A stretch of 64,000 bases of DNA. Origin: Rhizobium sp. C1. GTDB lineage: Bacteria; Pseudomonadota; Alphaproteobacteria; Rhizobiales; Rhizobiaceae. A program made the translations under genes and the position numbers. The notes under the pieces are model-generated. The model saw nothing but the letters and a program-made list of their open reading frames with translations. It did not search any database and had not been told where the DNA came from. Positions 46,160 through 55,813 of this stretch are shown piece after piece; the stretch's first letter is position 1; every line of letters starts with the position of its first letter. The stretch is taken from positions 186,001 to 250,000 of the forward strand of contig NZ_JAJNCY010000006.1 in the NCBI RefSeq assembly GCF_021026335.1, given 5' to 3'.

Positions 46160-47452
46160 ATGACGCAGATTGCACCCTCCACATGGTCCAACTGGGCTGG
46201 CAATGTCCGCGCCATGCCCCGCCAGATCGCGCGCCCGGCCGATGAGGCAGAATTGGGCGACGTCATTCGCATGGCTCCGGGACCGGTGCGGATCATTGGT
46301 TCCGGCCATTCCTTCACGCCGCTCGTGGCAAGTGAGGGAACGATCCTGGATCTGGCAGCCTTTTCCGGTCTCAAGGCGCATGATGCCACGCGCATGACCG
46401 CGACGATCGGCGCGGGCACGGCGCTCGGCACGCTGACCCAATTGCTGCATGCGGCGGGACAGGGCTTGCCCAACATGGGCGATATTGACCGCCAGACGAT
46501 CGGCGGAGCCCTGGGCACGGCCACGCACGGCTCCGGCATAGGCCTCGGGGCCTATCACACGCAGCTCCTGAATGTGCGCCTTGCCGATGGGCGCGGTCAA
46601 ATCCGGACGATCAGCGCAGAGACGGAGCCGGAAATGATCCGCGCCATCGGCGTCAATCTCGGAGCCTTTGGCGCGATGACCGAGGTCACATTCCAGAATA
46701 TGCCGTCCTATCGGCTGCGCCGCCGCCGCAGGGCGCTGCCGGTTGGAGATGCGCTGACCAATTTCGACAGCCTGCTGAAGGGGCATCGCTCGGCAGAGTT
46801 CTTCGTAATCCCTTTTTCGGGTCATGCGCTTCACCTGAGCTATGACATCGTCGACGATCCCGTCAGTACCCATCCGCCCGAACAGGACGAAGATGGTCTG
46901 AAGACCCTCAAGATGCTGCGCAACGCGTTGAAATTCCTGCCGTGGCTCCGGCGCAAGCTGATCGGATCCGCCATTGCCAGGCTCGCGCCGGAGGATTTCG
47001 TCGACATCTGGTTCGGCGCCTATGTCAGCGAAAGGCGGACGCGCTTCAATGAAATGGAATACCATCTGCCTTTCGAGGCTGGCGCGCGGGCGCTCCGCGA
47101 AATTCTCACGCTGATGGAAAAGCAGTTTCCCGAGGTCTATTTCCCGCTGGAGATCCGCTCGGTGGCGGCCGATGAAACCTGGCTCAGCCCCTTCTATCGC
47201 CGGGAGACATGCTCGATCGCCGTCCATCATGACGCGGCGGAAGATTCCACCGCCTTTTTCCGCGCGGTGGAGCCGATCTTCCGCAAATATGAGGGCCGGC
47301 CCCATTGGGGCAAGATGCACAGCCTGACCGCCCGCGACTTCGCCGCCCTCTATCCGCGCTTCACGGAGGCAATGGAGGTGCGCCGCGACATCGATCCGGA
47401 AAACCGTTTCATCTCCCCTTATCTCGCGAAAATCCTGGGCGTCGGGGCATGA
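46160..47452 (+). CDS. FAD-linked aldonolactone oxidase-like protein
   Basis: A 430-residue VAO-family flavoprotein. The FAD domain shows RIIGSGHSFTPLVASEGTIL and IGGALGTATHGSGIGLGAYH; the C-terminal cap ends in the HWGKMHSL motif of D-arabinono-1,4-lactone and L-gulonolactone oxidases. Such enzymes oxidise sugar lactones or alditols with oxygen. Rhizobia do not make ascorbate, so another polyol or lactone is more likely. The gene overlaps the PLP-enzyme gene by 4 bp (ATGA, 47449-47452). Confidence 0.87.
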   Translation: MTQIAPSTWSNWAGNVRAMPRQIARPADEAELGDVIRMAPGPVRIIGSGHSFTPLVASEGTILDLAAFSGLKAHDATRMTATIGAGTALGTLTQLLHAAGQGLPNMGDIDRQTIGGALGTATHGSGIGLGAYHTQLLNVRLADGRGQIRTISAETEPEMIRAIGVNLGAFGAMTEVTFQNMPSYRLRRRRRALPVGDALTNFDSLLKGHRSAEFFVIPFSGHALHLSYDIVDDPVSTHPPEQDEDGLKTLKMLRNALKFLPWLRRKLIGSAIARLAPEDFVDIWFGAYVSERRTRFNEMEYHLPFEAGARALREILTLMEKQFPEVYFPLEIRSVAADETWLSPFYRRETCSIAVHHDAAEDSTAFFRAVEPIFRKYEGRPHWGKMHSLTARDFAALYPRFTEAMEVRRDIDPENRFISPYLAKILGVGA

Positions 47453-48654
47453 GCGACGGCGCCTATTTTGGGTCTCTGACGACAGCCCTGCAGGATGCCG
47501 GACGCTATGGTCCCACGCTGGTGATCGACCTTGACCGGCTGAACCGGAATCTCGAGATCGTCCGCCAGGGGGTCCGCCCCGGGGTGACGCTGCGCGTGGT
47601 GGACAAGTCGCTTCCCTCGATCCCGCTGCTGGCGCATGTGATGGAAAGGCTGGGAACCCGGCGCATCATGAGCTTCGATCTGTCCGTGACGCGCGCCGTG
47701 CTGCGGGCCTTTCCGGATGCCGATATCCTCTTCGGCAAGCCAATGCCGAGCGCCGCGCTGGCCGTCTTCCTCTCCGGCATGGAGAGAGATGCAGTCTGCG
47801 ACTTCGCGGCTCGCTCCGTGCTTCTGGCGGATGGATTGCCGCGGATCGAGCAGCTGGCGATGCTCGCCCAGGCGCATCGGGTTTCACTGCGCGTCGCTTT
47901 CGAGGTCGATGTCGGCATGCATCGCGGCGGACTGCAGAGCCCGGCGGCAGTGGCCGAGGCCGCGCAAGCGGCCTTGAAATCCGGCGTTCTGACGCTGGAA
48001 GGCCTCATGGGTTATGAAGCGCATATTCCCGCCATTCCCGGTTTCGCCGGCGGGGCGGCCGGCGAAGCGAAGGCCGTCAAGGCAAGGCTTGCTGCCTTTG
48101 TGGAGGCCTTGCCTCCCGCATGCCGCATGATCGTCAACAGCGGCGGCAGCAAGACGGTTCTCACCTATGCCGATCCGGGTGTGGCGACGGAGCTATCCGT
48201 GGGTTCGGCCTTCGTGAAGCCCACCGATTTCGATACGCCCTCGCTTGCCGCCCTGCAGCCGGCCGTGTTCATCGCGACGCCGGCGCTGAAGGTCGTGTCG
48301 GCCATGTTGCCCGGGCCTGTCTGGATGACGAAGGTCTTTCAGGCGCTGGGACTGTTCGCGAAGAAGGGGTGTTTTCTCTACGGCGGTCATTGGCTCGCCA
48401 GGCCGGTCTATCCGGAAGGCATGCGCGGAAGCAGTTTCTGGGGACAGTCGTCCAACCAGCAATTCATGGCCCTGCCAGCCGGCTGCGATTTGAAAAACGA
48501 TGATTCGGTCTTTTTCCGGCCCACGCAGAGTGAGGCCGTGCTCTGGCAGTTCGGTGACATCGCGCTCTTTTCGCAGGGCAGGATCGTCGGTAATTGGCCG
48601 CCGATCATACCGGGAAGCCTCAGCGCGGCGCATATTCCTGGATCAGGAAGCTGA
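47449..48654 (+). CDS. PLP-dependent D-amino-acid aldolase/dehydratase-like protein
   Basis: A 401-residue alanine-racemase-fold enzyme resembling D-threonine aldolase and D-serine dehydratase (DSD1). The N-terminal barrel carries GPTLVIDLDRLNRNLEIVRQ and the PLP lysine in LRVVDKSLPS; VDVGMHRGGL and NSGGSKTVLTYAD are further barrel signatures. The C-terminal domain lacks the obvious His-x-Cys zinc site of DSD1, so the exact reaction is open. Its last 35 bp overlap the end of the convergent receiver gene. With the FAD oxidase and the MFS it forms an operon of unknown purpose. Confidence 0.83.
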   Translation: MSDGAYFGSLTTALQDAGRYGPTLVIDLDRLNRNLEIVRQGVRPGVTLRVVDKSLPSIPLLAHVMERLGTRRIMSFDLSVTRAVLRAFPDADILFGKPMPSAALAVFLSGMERDAVCDFAARSVLLADGLPRIEQLAMLAQAHRVSLRVAFEVDVGMHRGGLQSPAAVAEAAQAALKSGVLTLEGLMGYEAHIPAIPGFAGGAAGEAKAVKARLAAFVEALPPACRMIVNSGGSKTVLTYADPGVATELSVGSAFVKPTDFDTPSLAALQPAVFIATPALKVVSAMLPGPVWMTKVFQALGLFAKKGCFLYGGHWLARPVYPEGMRGSSFWGQSSNQQFMALPAGCDLKNDDSVFFRPTQSEAVLWQFGDIALFSQGRIVGNWPPIIPGSLSAAHIPGSGS

Positions 48655-49006
48655 TGGCCGTGGGGTCGAATTCAGCCTTGTCGATGCGGAAATCTGCGCC
48701 ATATTCCGCGAAAGACTGGAAATAAGGGTCGGTCAACGACGAGGAGATCACGCCGATGGGGCCGATATAACCGCTCTGGCGCAGCCGAGGGGCGCTTTCG
48801 CGGAAGTCTTCTCCCGGTCCCAGACGGTTGTCGAGAAGCACGATGTCGACGGTCGCGCCCTTGCCGAACATGGCGACGGCATCGTCCAGGCTGGGCGCAT
48901 AGAGCATGTTGATGTCGTAATTTACGACTTTCTTCATCTGCGCCCGGAAGATCAGTTCTTCCGCCGGGTCGTCATCGATCAGCATTATGTTGACGACAGT
49001 CGCCAT
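48620..49006 (-). CDS. Single-domain response regulator (receiver)
   Basis: A 128-residue receiver domain with no output domain: MATVVNIMLIDDDPAEELIF (acidic pair), VDIVLLDNRLGPGEDF (phospho-acceptor Asp), GVISSS (switch Ser/Thr position) and FRIDKAEFD (conserved Lys). Such proteins pass phosphate or bind partners directly, often in motility or cell-cycle control. No kinase gene is adjacent. It overlaps the PLP-enzyme gene tail to tail by 35 bp. The longer frame to 49066 is not supported. Confidence 0.85.
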   Translation of the reverse strand: MATVVNIMLIDDDPAEELIFRAQMKKVVNYDINMLYAPSLDDAVAMFGKGATVDIVLLDNRLGPGEDFRESAPRLRQSGYIGPIGVISSSLTDPYFQSFAEYGADFRIDKAEFDPTAISFLIQEYAPR

Positions 49007-49145
49007 TAACCTTGCAACTCCGTTTCGCCTGTCCAGGCAATTATCTGTTTGGCGCTGCTGCTGCAAATGTCAACAGAACCGCCATGCAAAATACAAAGAC
49101 TACAGAAATTGCCAAAGTCTGAAATTCGCCACAGCAATCTGGGGA

Positions 49146-49880
49146 TCAGGGGATGATTTGCTCCCGGATCGCCTTCGCCACCATCTGAGTCCGATTGACC
49201 ACGTCGAGCTTCTTGAGGATCGTCGCGGTATGGGAATTCACCGTATGCTCGGACACGGAGACGATAAGGGCGATCTCGCCTGCCGTCTTGCCGTGCGAAA
49301 TCCACTTGAGAATTTCGAGTTCGCGCGGGGTTAGACCCATACCCTTCTTGTTCGCCAGAATCTCCCGGAAATAGAAGTCGAACGCGTAAGCCGCATCGTA
49401 GTAGACGGCGTGCAGCAGTTCCATGTTCGGCACGTCGCGGTCGCCCATGAAGATGATGGCATGACGGCTGCCGTTGAGGCCCTGAAGGGGAATGCACAGT
49501 GCCAGCTCGAAACCGAGCTGGCGCATCAGTTCATCCTGCGTTCCGTCGGCGTCGATCCAGTATGTCGGCAGGGTTGTTTCCTGCAGCATCTTGAAAAGCC
49601 CGGATTGCGAGAAGACGAAGCGCTCATCATAGGCCTCGGCCAGCCCCGCGGGCAGGTCGTGCAACTCAAGCTGGGTGGAAAGCGTTGGAGACGGGATATC
49701 GGCAAAAAGCCGCAACAGGCAGAAATGTTCAAATCCCGCACGCAAGGCCATCGAATGAAAAATACGGAAAAAGTCGACACGGTTGACGGCTTTGGCAAGT
49801 TCGGTCTGATAGCTGCCAGGGCATTGGTTTTTCAATTGCAACGTCAAAAGCCCGTCCTTGAACCATGTGATTGCATGCAC
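49146..49880 (-). CDS. LuxR-family regulator with autoinducer-binding-like domain
   Basis: A protein of about 244 residues. The C-terminal GerE helix-turn-helix is clear (LTPRELEILKWISHGKTAGE; SVSEHTVNSHTATILKKLDV), and the N-terminal half (LAKAVNRVDFFRIFHSMALR; TYWIDADG; GSRHAIIFMGDR) resembles the LuxR autoinducer-binding fold but lacks several usual Trp and Tyr ligand residues. No LuxI gene is adjacent, so this is a LuxR solo or a VisN/VisR/ExpR-type protein. Start uncertain: GTG 49880 gives family length; another GTG at 49943 is in frame. Confidence 0.78.
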   Translation of the reverse strand: MHAITWFKDGLLTLQLKNQCPGSYQTELAKAVNRVDFFRIFHSMALRAGFEHFCLLRLFADIPSPTLSTQLELHDLPAGLAEAYDERFVFSQSGLFKMLQETTLPTYWIDADGTQDELMRQLGFELALCIPLQGLNGSRHAIIFMGDRDVPNMELLHAVYYDAAYAFDFYFREILANKKGMGLTPRELEILKWISHGKTAGEIALIVSVSEHTVNSHTATILKKLDVVNRTQMVAKAIREQIIP

Positions 49881-50113
49881 GCACAATAGGACAAAAGAAC
49901 CCGGCCGTCGCCGGTACAGGCCCGAAAAAATCCGGTTCCCCACCCTTGTCTCGCCAACCCATCAAATAGTTCGCTTCGACAAGCGGTTCTCCGCCCCGGA
50001 ACGGCACTGAACCGGAAAACCCGCGAAGCGCAATCGCCGATTTCAACTATTGATTTTTCTGAAAGGCCAAAACGCCCTGCAGGTGATTCAAGATCTGCTG
50101 AAACAACCCTGCG

Positions 50114-50578
50114 TCAGGCGGAGGCGCTGACCTTGTTCGGCGCATCTTCAAGGCCGAGAAGGAAGTTGATTTGCGGTCTGGCGACCACGAGATCGTGGAT
50201 CGAATATTGCGCGAGAACCTCGAAAAACGCGTTCAGCGCCTTGCGCAGCGCGGAGTTCAGGCCACAGCTGTCGACCAGCGGGCATTCTGTGACGTCGGAA
50301 TCGAAACATTCCGCCATCGAGAAATTATCCTCGGTCACCTTCACCACGTCGAAGAGGCTGATCTTGTCCGCAGGGCGGCCAAGCCTGATTCCGCCATTGC
50401 GTCCGCGCACCGTATCGACGATCCCGGCCTTGTGCAGCGGCTGCAGAATCTTGAACAGGAAAAGCTCCGACACGCCATATGCCTTGGCGATTTCCGGGAT
50501 ACGGCTCAGATTGTCGGCATTGGCCGCGCAATACATCAGCATTCGCACCGCATAATTGGTCTGCTTGGTCAGCCGCAT
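50114..50578 (-). CDS. rirA: Rhizobial iron regulator RirA
   Basis: A 154-residue Rrf2-family Fe-S regulator. MRLTKQTNYAVRMLMYCAAN and the winged helix (PEIAKAYGVSELFLFKILQP) are followed by the three cluster cysteines C91, C99 and C105 (AECFDSDVTECPLVDSCGLN). RirA holds an iron-sulfur cluster when iron is plentiful and represses uptake genes through IRO boxes. The ATG at 50578 follows AGAGG at 8 nt. It is divergent from fbpA; two IRO-type boxes lie between, one close to each gene. Confidence 0.94.
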   Translation of the reverse strand: MRLTKQTNYAVRMLMYCAANADNLSRIPEIAKAYGVSELFLFKILQPLHKAGIVDTVRGRNGGIRLGRPADKISLFDVVKVTEDNFSMAECFDSDVTECPLVDSCGLNSALRKALNAFFEVLAQYSIHDLVVARPQINFLLGLEDAPNKVSASA

Positions 50579-50645
50579 CCGAAAACCTCTATCGTTCGAT
50601 GGGGCCTTTATAGACCCGTTCGCAGTTTGGAACAATTCCAAAAGA

Positions 50646-50660
50646 TGAACGCCTCACTCA
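50646..50660. promoter_or_regulatory. IRO-type box 1 (TGA-N9-TCA)
   Basis: TGA at 50646-50648, nine bases, then TCA at 50658-50660. It lies 67 bp upstream of the rirA start and about 85 bp from fbpA. This is the core of the rhizobial iron-responsive operator bound by RirA. Confidence 0.65.
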
Positions 50661-50706
50661 TATTTCGCAATTCATATTGACGATGCAAGTGGGTCACCTT
50701 AAAAGA

Positions 50707-50721
50707 TGAGTGAAACTGTCA
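50707..50721. promoter_or_regulatory. IRO-type box 2 (TGA-N9-TCA)
   Basis: TGA at 50707-50709, nine bases, then TCA at 50719-50721, ending 10 bp before the GGAGG of fbpA. Its position near the transcription start suits repression of fbpA under iron-replete conditions. Confidence 0.65.
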
Positions 50722-50743
50722 AGAAAGATACTGGAGGTATCAT

Positions 50744-51784
50744 TTGTCGAACGTCTTGAAGAAGTCCGCTTTCGCCGCAGTGCTTGTTGCCGGAACAGCT
50801 TTGCCCGCATTTGCCGCCGATGGCGAGGTGAACATCTATTCCTATCGTCAGCCCGACTTGATCAAGCCGGTGCTGGACGCCTTCACCAAGGAAACGGGCA
50901 TCAAGACCAATGTTCTGTTCCTAGATAAGGGGCTTGTGGAGCGGATCAAGGCTGAGGGCGAGAATTCTCCGGCAGACGTGATTCTCACGATCGACATCTC
51001 CCGTCTCACTGAAGCCAAGGACGGCGGCGTCGTGCAGCCGTTGAAGGATGCGAAGATCGACGCCAACATTCCTGCGAATTTCCGCGATCCGGATGGCGAC
51101 TGGTTCGGCCTGACGACCCGCGGCCGCGTGGTCTATGCCTCCAAGGAGCGCGTCGCCCAGAACGACATCACCTATGAAGAGCTTGCCGACCCGAAGTGGA
51201 AGGGCAAGATCTGCATGCGCGACGGCCAGCATTCCTACAATATCGGCCTTATCGCCTCGATGATCGCCCATGACGGTGCCGAAGCGACCGAGAAGTGGCT
51301 GACGGGCCTGAAGAACAACCTCGTCCGCAAGCCCGACGGCAACGACCGCAGTCAGGCCAAGGCCATCTGGGCCGGCGAATGCGATCTGGCGCTCGGCAAC
51401 ACCTATTATGTCGGCCTGATGCTGACCGACACCAAGGAGCCGGAACAGAAGGAATGGGCCGGCGCGATCAAGGTGCTCTTCCCCAATGCCAAGGATCGCG
51501 GCACGCATGTGAACGTGTCCGGCATGGCGCTCGCCAAATACGCGCCCGACAAGGAAAACGCCATCAAGCTGATGGAATTCCTGTCCTCGAAGGAAGCCCA
51601 GCAGATCTATGCGGAGCAGGTCTTCGAATATCCGGTGCTCCCGGGCGCCGAACCCTCTGCCATCGTCAAGTCCTTCGGCGAAATCCACCCGGACAAGCTG
51701 CCGCTGACCGATGTGGCCAAGTATCGCAAGCAGGCCTCTGAACTGGTCGACAAGGTCGGCCTCAACGACGGTCCTGCGAAATAA
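50744..51784 (+). CDS. fbpA: Fe(3+) ABC transporter substrate-binding protein
   Basis: A 346-residue periplasmic ferric-binding protein of the FbpA/AfuA/FutA type. A Sec signal covers about residues 1-25 (ending PAFAAD), then VNIYSYRQPDLIKPVLDAFT and LTTRGRVVYASKERV follow, with NTYYVGLM (Tyr iron ligands near residue 220). It starts with TTG 50744, correctly spaced after GGAGG. It lies opposite rirA behind an IRO box, so iron repression is expected. Its permease partner is not adjacent; a matching permease begins at 62921. Confidence 0.9.
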   Translation: MSNVLKKSAFAAVLVAGTALPAFAADGEVNIYSYRQPDLIKPVLDAFTKETGIKTNVLFLDKGLVERIKAEGENSPADVILTIDISRLTEAKDGGVVQPLKDAKIDANIPANFRDPDGDWFGLTTRGRVVYASKERVAQNDITYEELADPKWKGKICMRDGQHSYNIGLIASMIAHDGAEATEKWLTGLKNNLVRKPDGNDRSQAKAIWAGECDLALGNTYYVGLMLTDTKEPEQKEWAGAIKVLFPNAKDRGTHVNVSGMALAKYAPDKENAIKLMEFLSSKEAQQIYAEQVFEYPVLPGAEPSAIVKSFGEIHPDKLPLTDVAKYRKQASELVDKVGLNDGPAK

Positions 51785-51809
51785 GCTGACCGCAGGGCTT
51801 GAGTTGAAC

Positions 51810-51835
51810 AGGGCCGGGCGTCAGCGCTCGGCCCT
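51810..51835 (+). terminator. Terminator after fbpA
   Basis: AGGGCCG and CGGCCCT pair around an inner GCG/CGC step, followed by ATTTTAT. It ends the fbpA transcript 26 nt past its stop and overlaps the stop of the convergent M48 gene. Confidence 0.75.
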
Positions 51836-52931
51836 ATTTTATCTTCGCCTCTCTGGCCTCGCGCGCCCATTGCTCGATCATCTTCTGGCGATCCGGCATG
51901 CCGGGATGCGTGTCGAACATGCTGGTTTCATCTGCCCCCACATTCAACTTCTCCTGAAGCGCGGTAAAGAAGCGGGCCAGCGCCAGCGGGTCTCTTCCCG
52001 CCTTCGTCATGAGGATGACCGAATAGTGGTCCGCCTCGCTCTCGGCTTCGCGTGAATAGGAGAGGGAGAGAAGGGCCGCTCCATTGGTCAGCACGTCCTG
52101 CATGGCGCTGCCGACGTCGCCGGCAATCAGCATGATCAGGCCCGCGGTACCCGCAGCGCGATAGATCTGGCGCAGCGAATGCTTCCTGTCGACATGGCCG
52201 ATTTCGTGGGCGAGCACGGCGAGGACCATGTCGGTATCGTCACCCGCGATATCGACCAGTTCGTCGGTCAGGATGATCGTGCCTGATGGCAGCGCGAAGG
52301 CATTCGGCCCGATCGCGCCGCCCTCGCGGAAGTTGAGCGAGTATCCACCCGTTCCCCGGTCAGCCCTCTTGGCCAGATCGGCAAAACCCTCCTCGATGCT
52401 GCGTCGTTTGACCTCCGGCAATTGGCTCGGCTTCAAAAGAGTTGCGTCCAGTGACTTCAGTGTGCCGGCCGACATTGTCTGCGGCACCACATCGGGCGTC
52501 ACCAGGACTGCCACTTCGACCAGCGCGGGGAGGGCGAAACGATAGATCGCGGCGGCTAGAAGGAAGACTGCGGCCACGAAAACGATCAGCCGCGGGTGGA
52601 AGCGTTCCAGCCCGTGAACGAATGCACCGGCCCTGTTGGAACCGTGCTTCGTCAGCAACTGGTCAATGCCGGCGTTATCCGGCGTTTCGAAGAGGGAGCC
52701 GTTGCTGAAGGCGATGCGGCGCGGCACGTTACCGACGCGGGATGATACTTCAATTGTCGAGAGAAAGCCGAGCGCAAGAGCGGGCTCGCCCGCTGAGGCG
52801 CCTGCGCGACGCACGATGACTGAATCGCCTTGAACCCAGATTTCGGCCGTGATCGCCTCGCTGGATCGCGGCGGATGCCATACGCCCTCGGCGATGCGCT
52901 CGAGGGACGTTGCGCGTGCGTCAGAAGCCAA
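51834..52931 (-). CDS. M48-family metallopeptidase, membrane-anchored
   Basis: A 365-residue protein. Residues 1-100 are a soluble N-terminal domain, one membrane helix follows (LIVFVAAVFLLAAAIYRFAL), and the catalytic part has the zinc motif HEIGH (near residue 241) and the downstream EAESEAD third ligand. M48 enzymes of this HtpX/LoiP/BepA type take part in envelope protein quality control. The start lies 11 bp inside the end of the DUF898 gene, so the two are coupled and probably act together in the membrane. Confidence 0.87.
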   Translation of the reverse strand: MASDARATSLERIAEGVWHPPRSSEAITAEIWVQGDSVIVRRAGASAGEPALALGFLSTIEVSSRVGNVPRRIAFSNGSLFETPDNAGIDQLLTKHGSNRAGAFVHGLERFHPRLIVFVAAVFLLAAAIYRFALPALVEVAVLVTPDVVPQTMSAGTLKSLDATLLKPSQLPEVKRRSIEEGFADLAKRADRGTGGYSLNFREGGAIGPNAFALPSGTIILTDELVDIAGDDTDMVLAVLAHEIGHVDRKHSLRQIYRAAGTAGLIMLIAGDVGSAMQDVLTNGAALLSLSYSREAESEADHYSVILMTKAGRDPLALARFFTALQEKLNVGADETSMFDTHPGMPDRQKMIEQWAREAREAKIK

Positions 52932-53988
52932 AATCGAAGCCCTCTAGATCGAGATATTCCGCCGTGGCGGCCACACCGGCTGCCTCCATGGAATCCAGCA
53001 CGGTCCCGAGGTCGCCATCGAAGGTGATGCCGCTGTGATCAATCACATAACGTTGCTCCCGAATGGCCGTCCAGGGCCGCATCAGGCCCATCGTCAGAAA
53101 GACGAGGAAGAGGTTGCTGACGACGACGAAAAGATAGCCGAAGCGCGGCAGGTCGCTGAACAGACGGTGCCGTTCATCGAGCAGCGAGGCATTCATGACC
53201 ACATTCCGCACACCTGCCCGATACAGGATCGCGCACAGAAAATAGATGATCATGAGCGGTACGATCATGCCGAAAAGGCCGGCTGCGAACGCGTTCTCCA
53301 AGGCCTCATCCACAGAGCCATCCGCCGGGAGCTGATTGGATGCCATGAAGACCAAGAAGGCGATTGCGATGGAAATGACGATGCCCACGACGAAGAGGAT
53401 GATGGCGGGAAGTGCCGCGCCATAAATCTTGCCCACGCGCGGATCGGTCGAGAAGCTGCGGTCGCCATAGCGGAGATTGTTGAACAGGTAGCGATAGAAC
53501 CAGCGGCTGGCGAGCGGGGCGAGAATGCCGAGAGAAAGGACCGCGACTGCACCACCGAGTATGACGGCCGTGAAGGCGCCCCAGGCGGTTCCCGTGAAGT
53601 TGAAGCGCACATTGCGATAGCTCGTTACCCGCGCCGAGAAGCGCAAGCCCCGCGCCATCAGCCAGGGCAATACAATCAGGAACACGATTGGGGTCAGGAA
53701 TGCGAGAAGCGGCACGACGGCGGTCACGATGTTGATCGCGATCAGGCCAGCGAACACGATGAGGCGGCCGATGAATATCTGCTTGCCCTTGGCGTGATAG
53801 TCGAAGGATTGCCCGGCCACAAACGTGTTGCCGTAAAAATAGCGGTTGCGCCGCACCTTGGCCCATGCGGAATAGATGCCCAGCGTCACGATGGTCAGCA
53901 GAATGTTGACCATCCAGATGCCGAAATATTCGCTCGCCGTCCCGCGAAACTCGGTGCGAACCAGCCCGCCCGCGCCCTGTGCACTCAT
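52921..53988 (-). CDS. DUF898/YjgN-family membrane protein
   Basis: A 355-residue protein with a conserved N-terminal segment (VRTEFRGTASEYFGIWMVNI then LLTIVTLGIYSAWAKVRRNR) typical of YjgN/DUF898 proteins, repeated in weaker form inside the protein (VRFNFTGTAWGAFTAVILGG), and about eight membrane helices. The function of the family is unknown; members often lie beside M48 peptidase genes, as here. ATG 53988 is chosen over a longer open frame to 54123. The end overlaps the peptidase start by 11 bp. Confidence 0.82.
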   Translation of the reverse strand: MSAQGAGGLVRTEFRGTASEYFGIWMVNILLTIVTLGIYSAWAKVRRNRYFYGNTFVAGQSFDYHAKGKQIFIGRLIVFAGLIAINIVTAVVPLLAFLTPIVFLIVLPWLMARGLRFSARVTSYRNVRFNFTGTAWGAFTAVILGGAVAVLSLGILAPLASRWFYRYLFNNLRYGDRSFSTDPRVGKIYGAALPAIILFVVGIVISIAIAFLVFMASNQLPADGSVDEALENAFAAGLFGMIVPLMIIYFLCAILYRAGVRNVVMNASLLDERHRLFSDLPRFGYLFVVVSNLFLVFLTMGLMRPWTAIREQRYVIDHSGITFDGDLGTVLDSMEAAGVAATAEYLDLEGFDFGF

Positions 53989-54065
53989 ATCCGCCAATGT
54001 CCGCTCCCCAGCGTGGCCTGCCTCTCCGATCGCTCGCGCGCAGCCTTCAACATCTTGTAAAGACG

Positions 54066-54095
54066 CAAAAAAGGCGGGCCCCATGAGGGCCCGCC
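54066..54095 (-). terminator. Terminator after the semialdehyde dehydrogenase gene
   Basis: GGCGGGCCC and GGGCCCGCC form a 9-bp perfect stem with a 5-nt loop; on the minus strand TTTTTT follows. It lies 52 nt beyond the mmsA stop. Confidence 0.85.
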
Positions 54096-54146
54096 CACTA
54101 TACAGAAAACGCATGCACTGCAAATCGGAGATTGCAGCAGCAATGC

Positions 54147-55643
<1,497 letters not shown>

Positions 55644-55755
55644 GGGATCCTCCTTGAGAAATTTGGGCGCATAGTGACACTGGATTTTGTCGAGAGCAAC
55701 GGCACTGTTTCCGCATCCGATGTGCAATTATGCACAACGGCTTCTGCAAATGAAA

Positions 55756-55781
55756 ATGCCCCAAGATCGCTCTCGGGGCAT
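55756..55781 (-). terminator. Terminator after the coiled-coil gene
   Basis: ATGCCCC and GGGGCAT pair over a 12-nt loop, followed on the minus strand by TTTCATTT. It lies 33 nt past the stop at 55814. Confidence 0.65.
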
Positions 55782-55813
55782 GATTTCTAACGGTGCTTGT
55801 AACGCTGAGCGGC

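Noticed and set aside
53035-54060. 341-codon frame antisense to the DUF898 gene
   Set aside because: Histidine/glutamate/arginine-rich shadow of a membrane-protein gene; no start signal.
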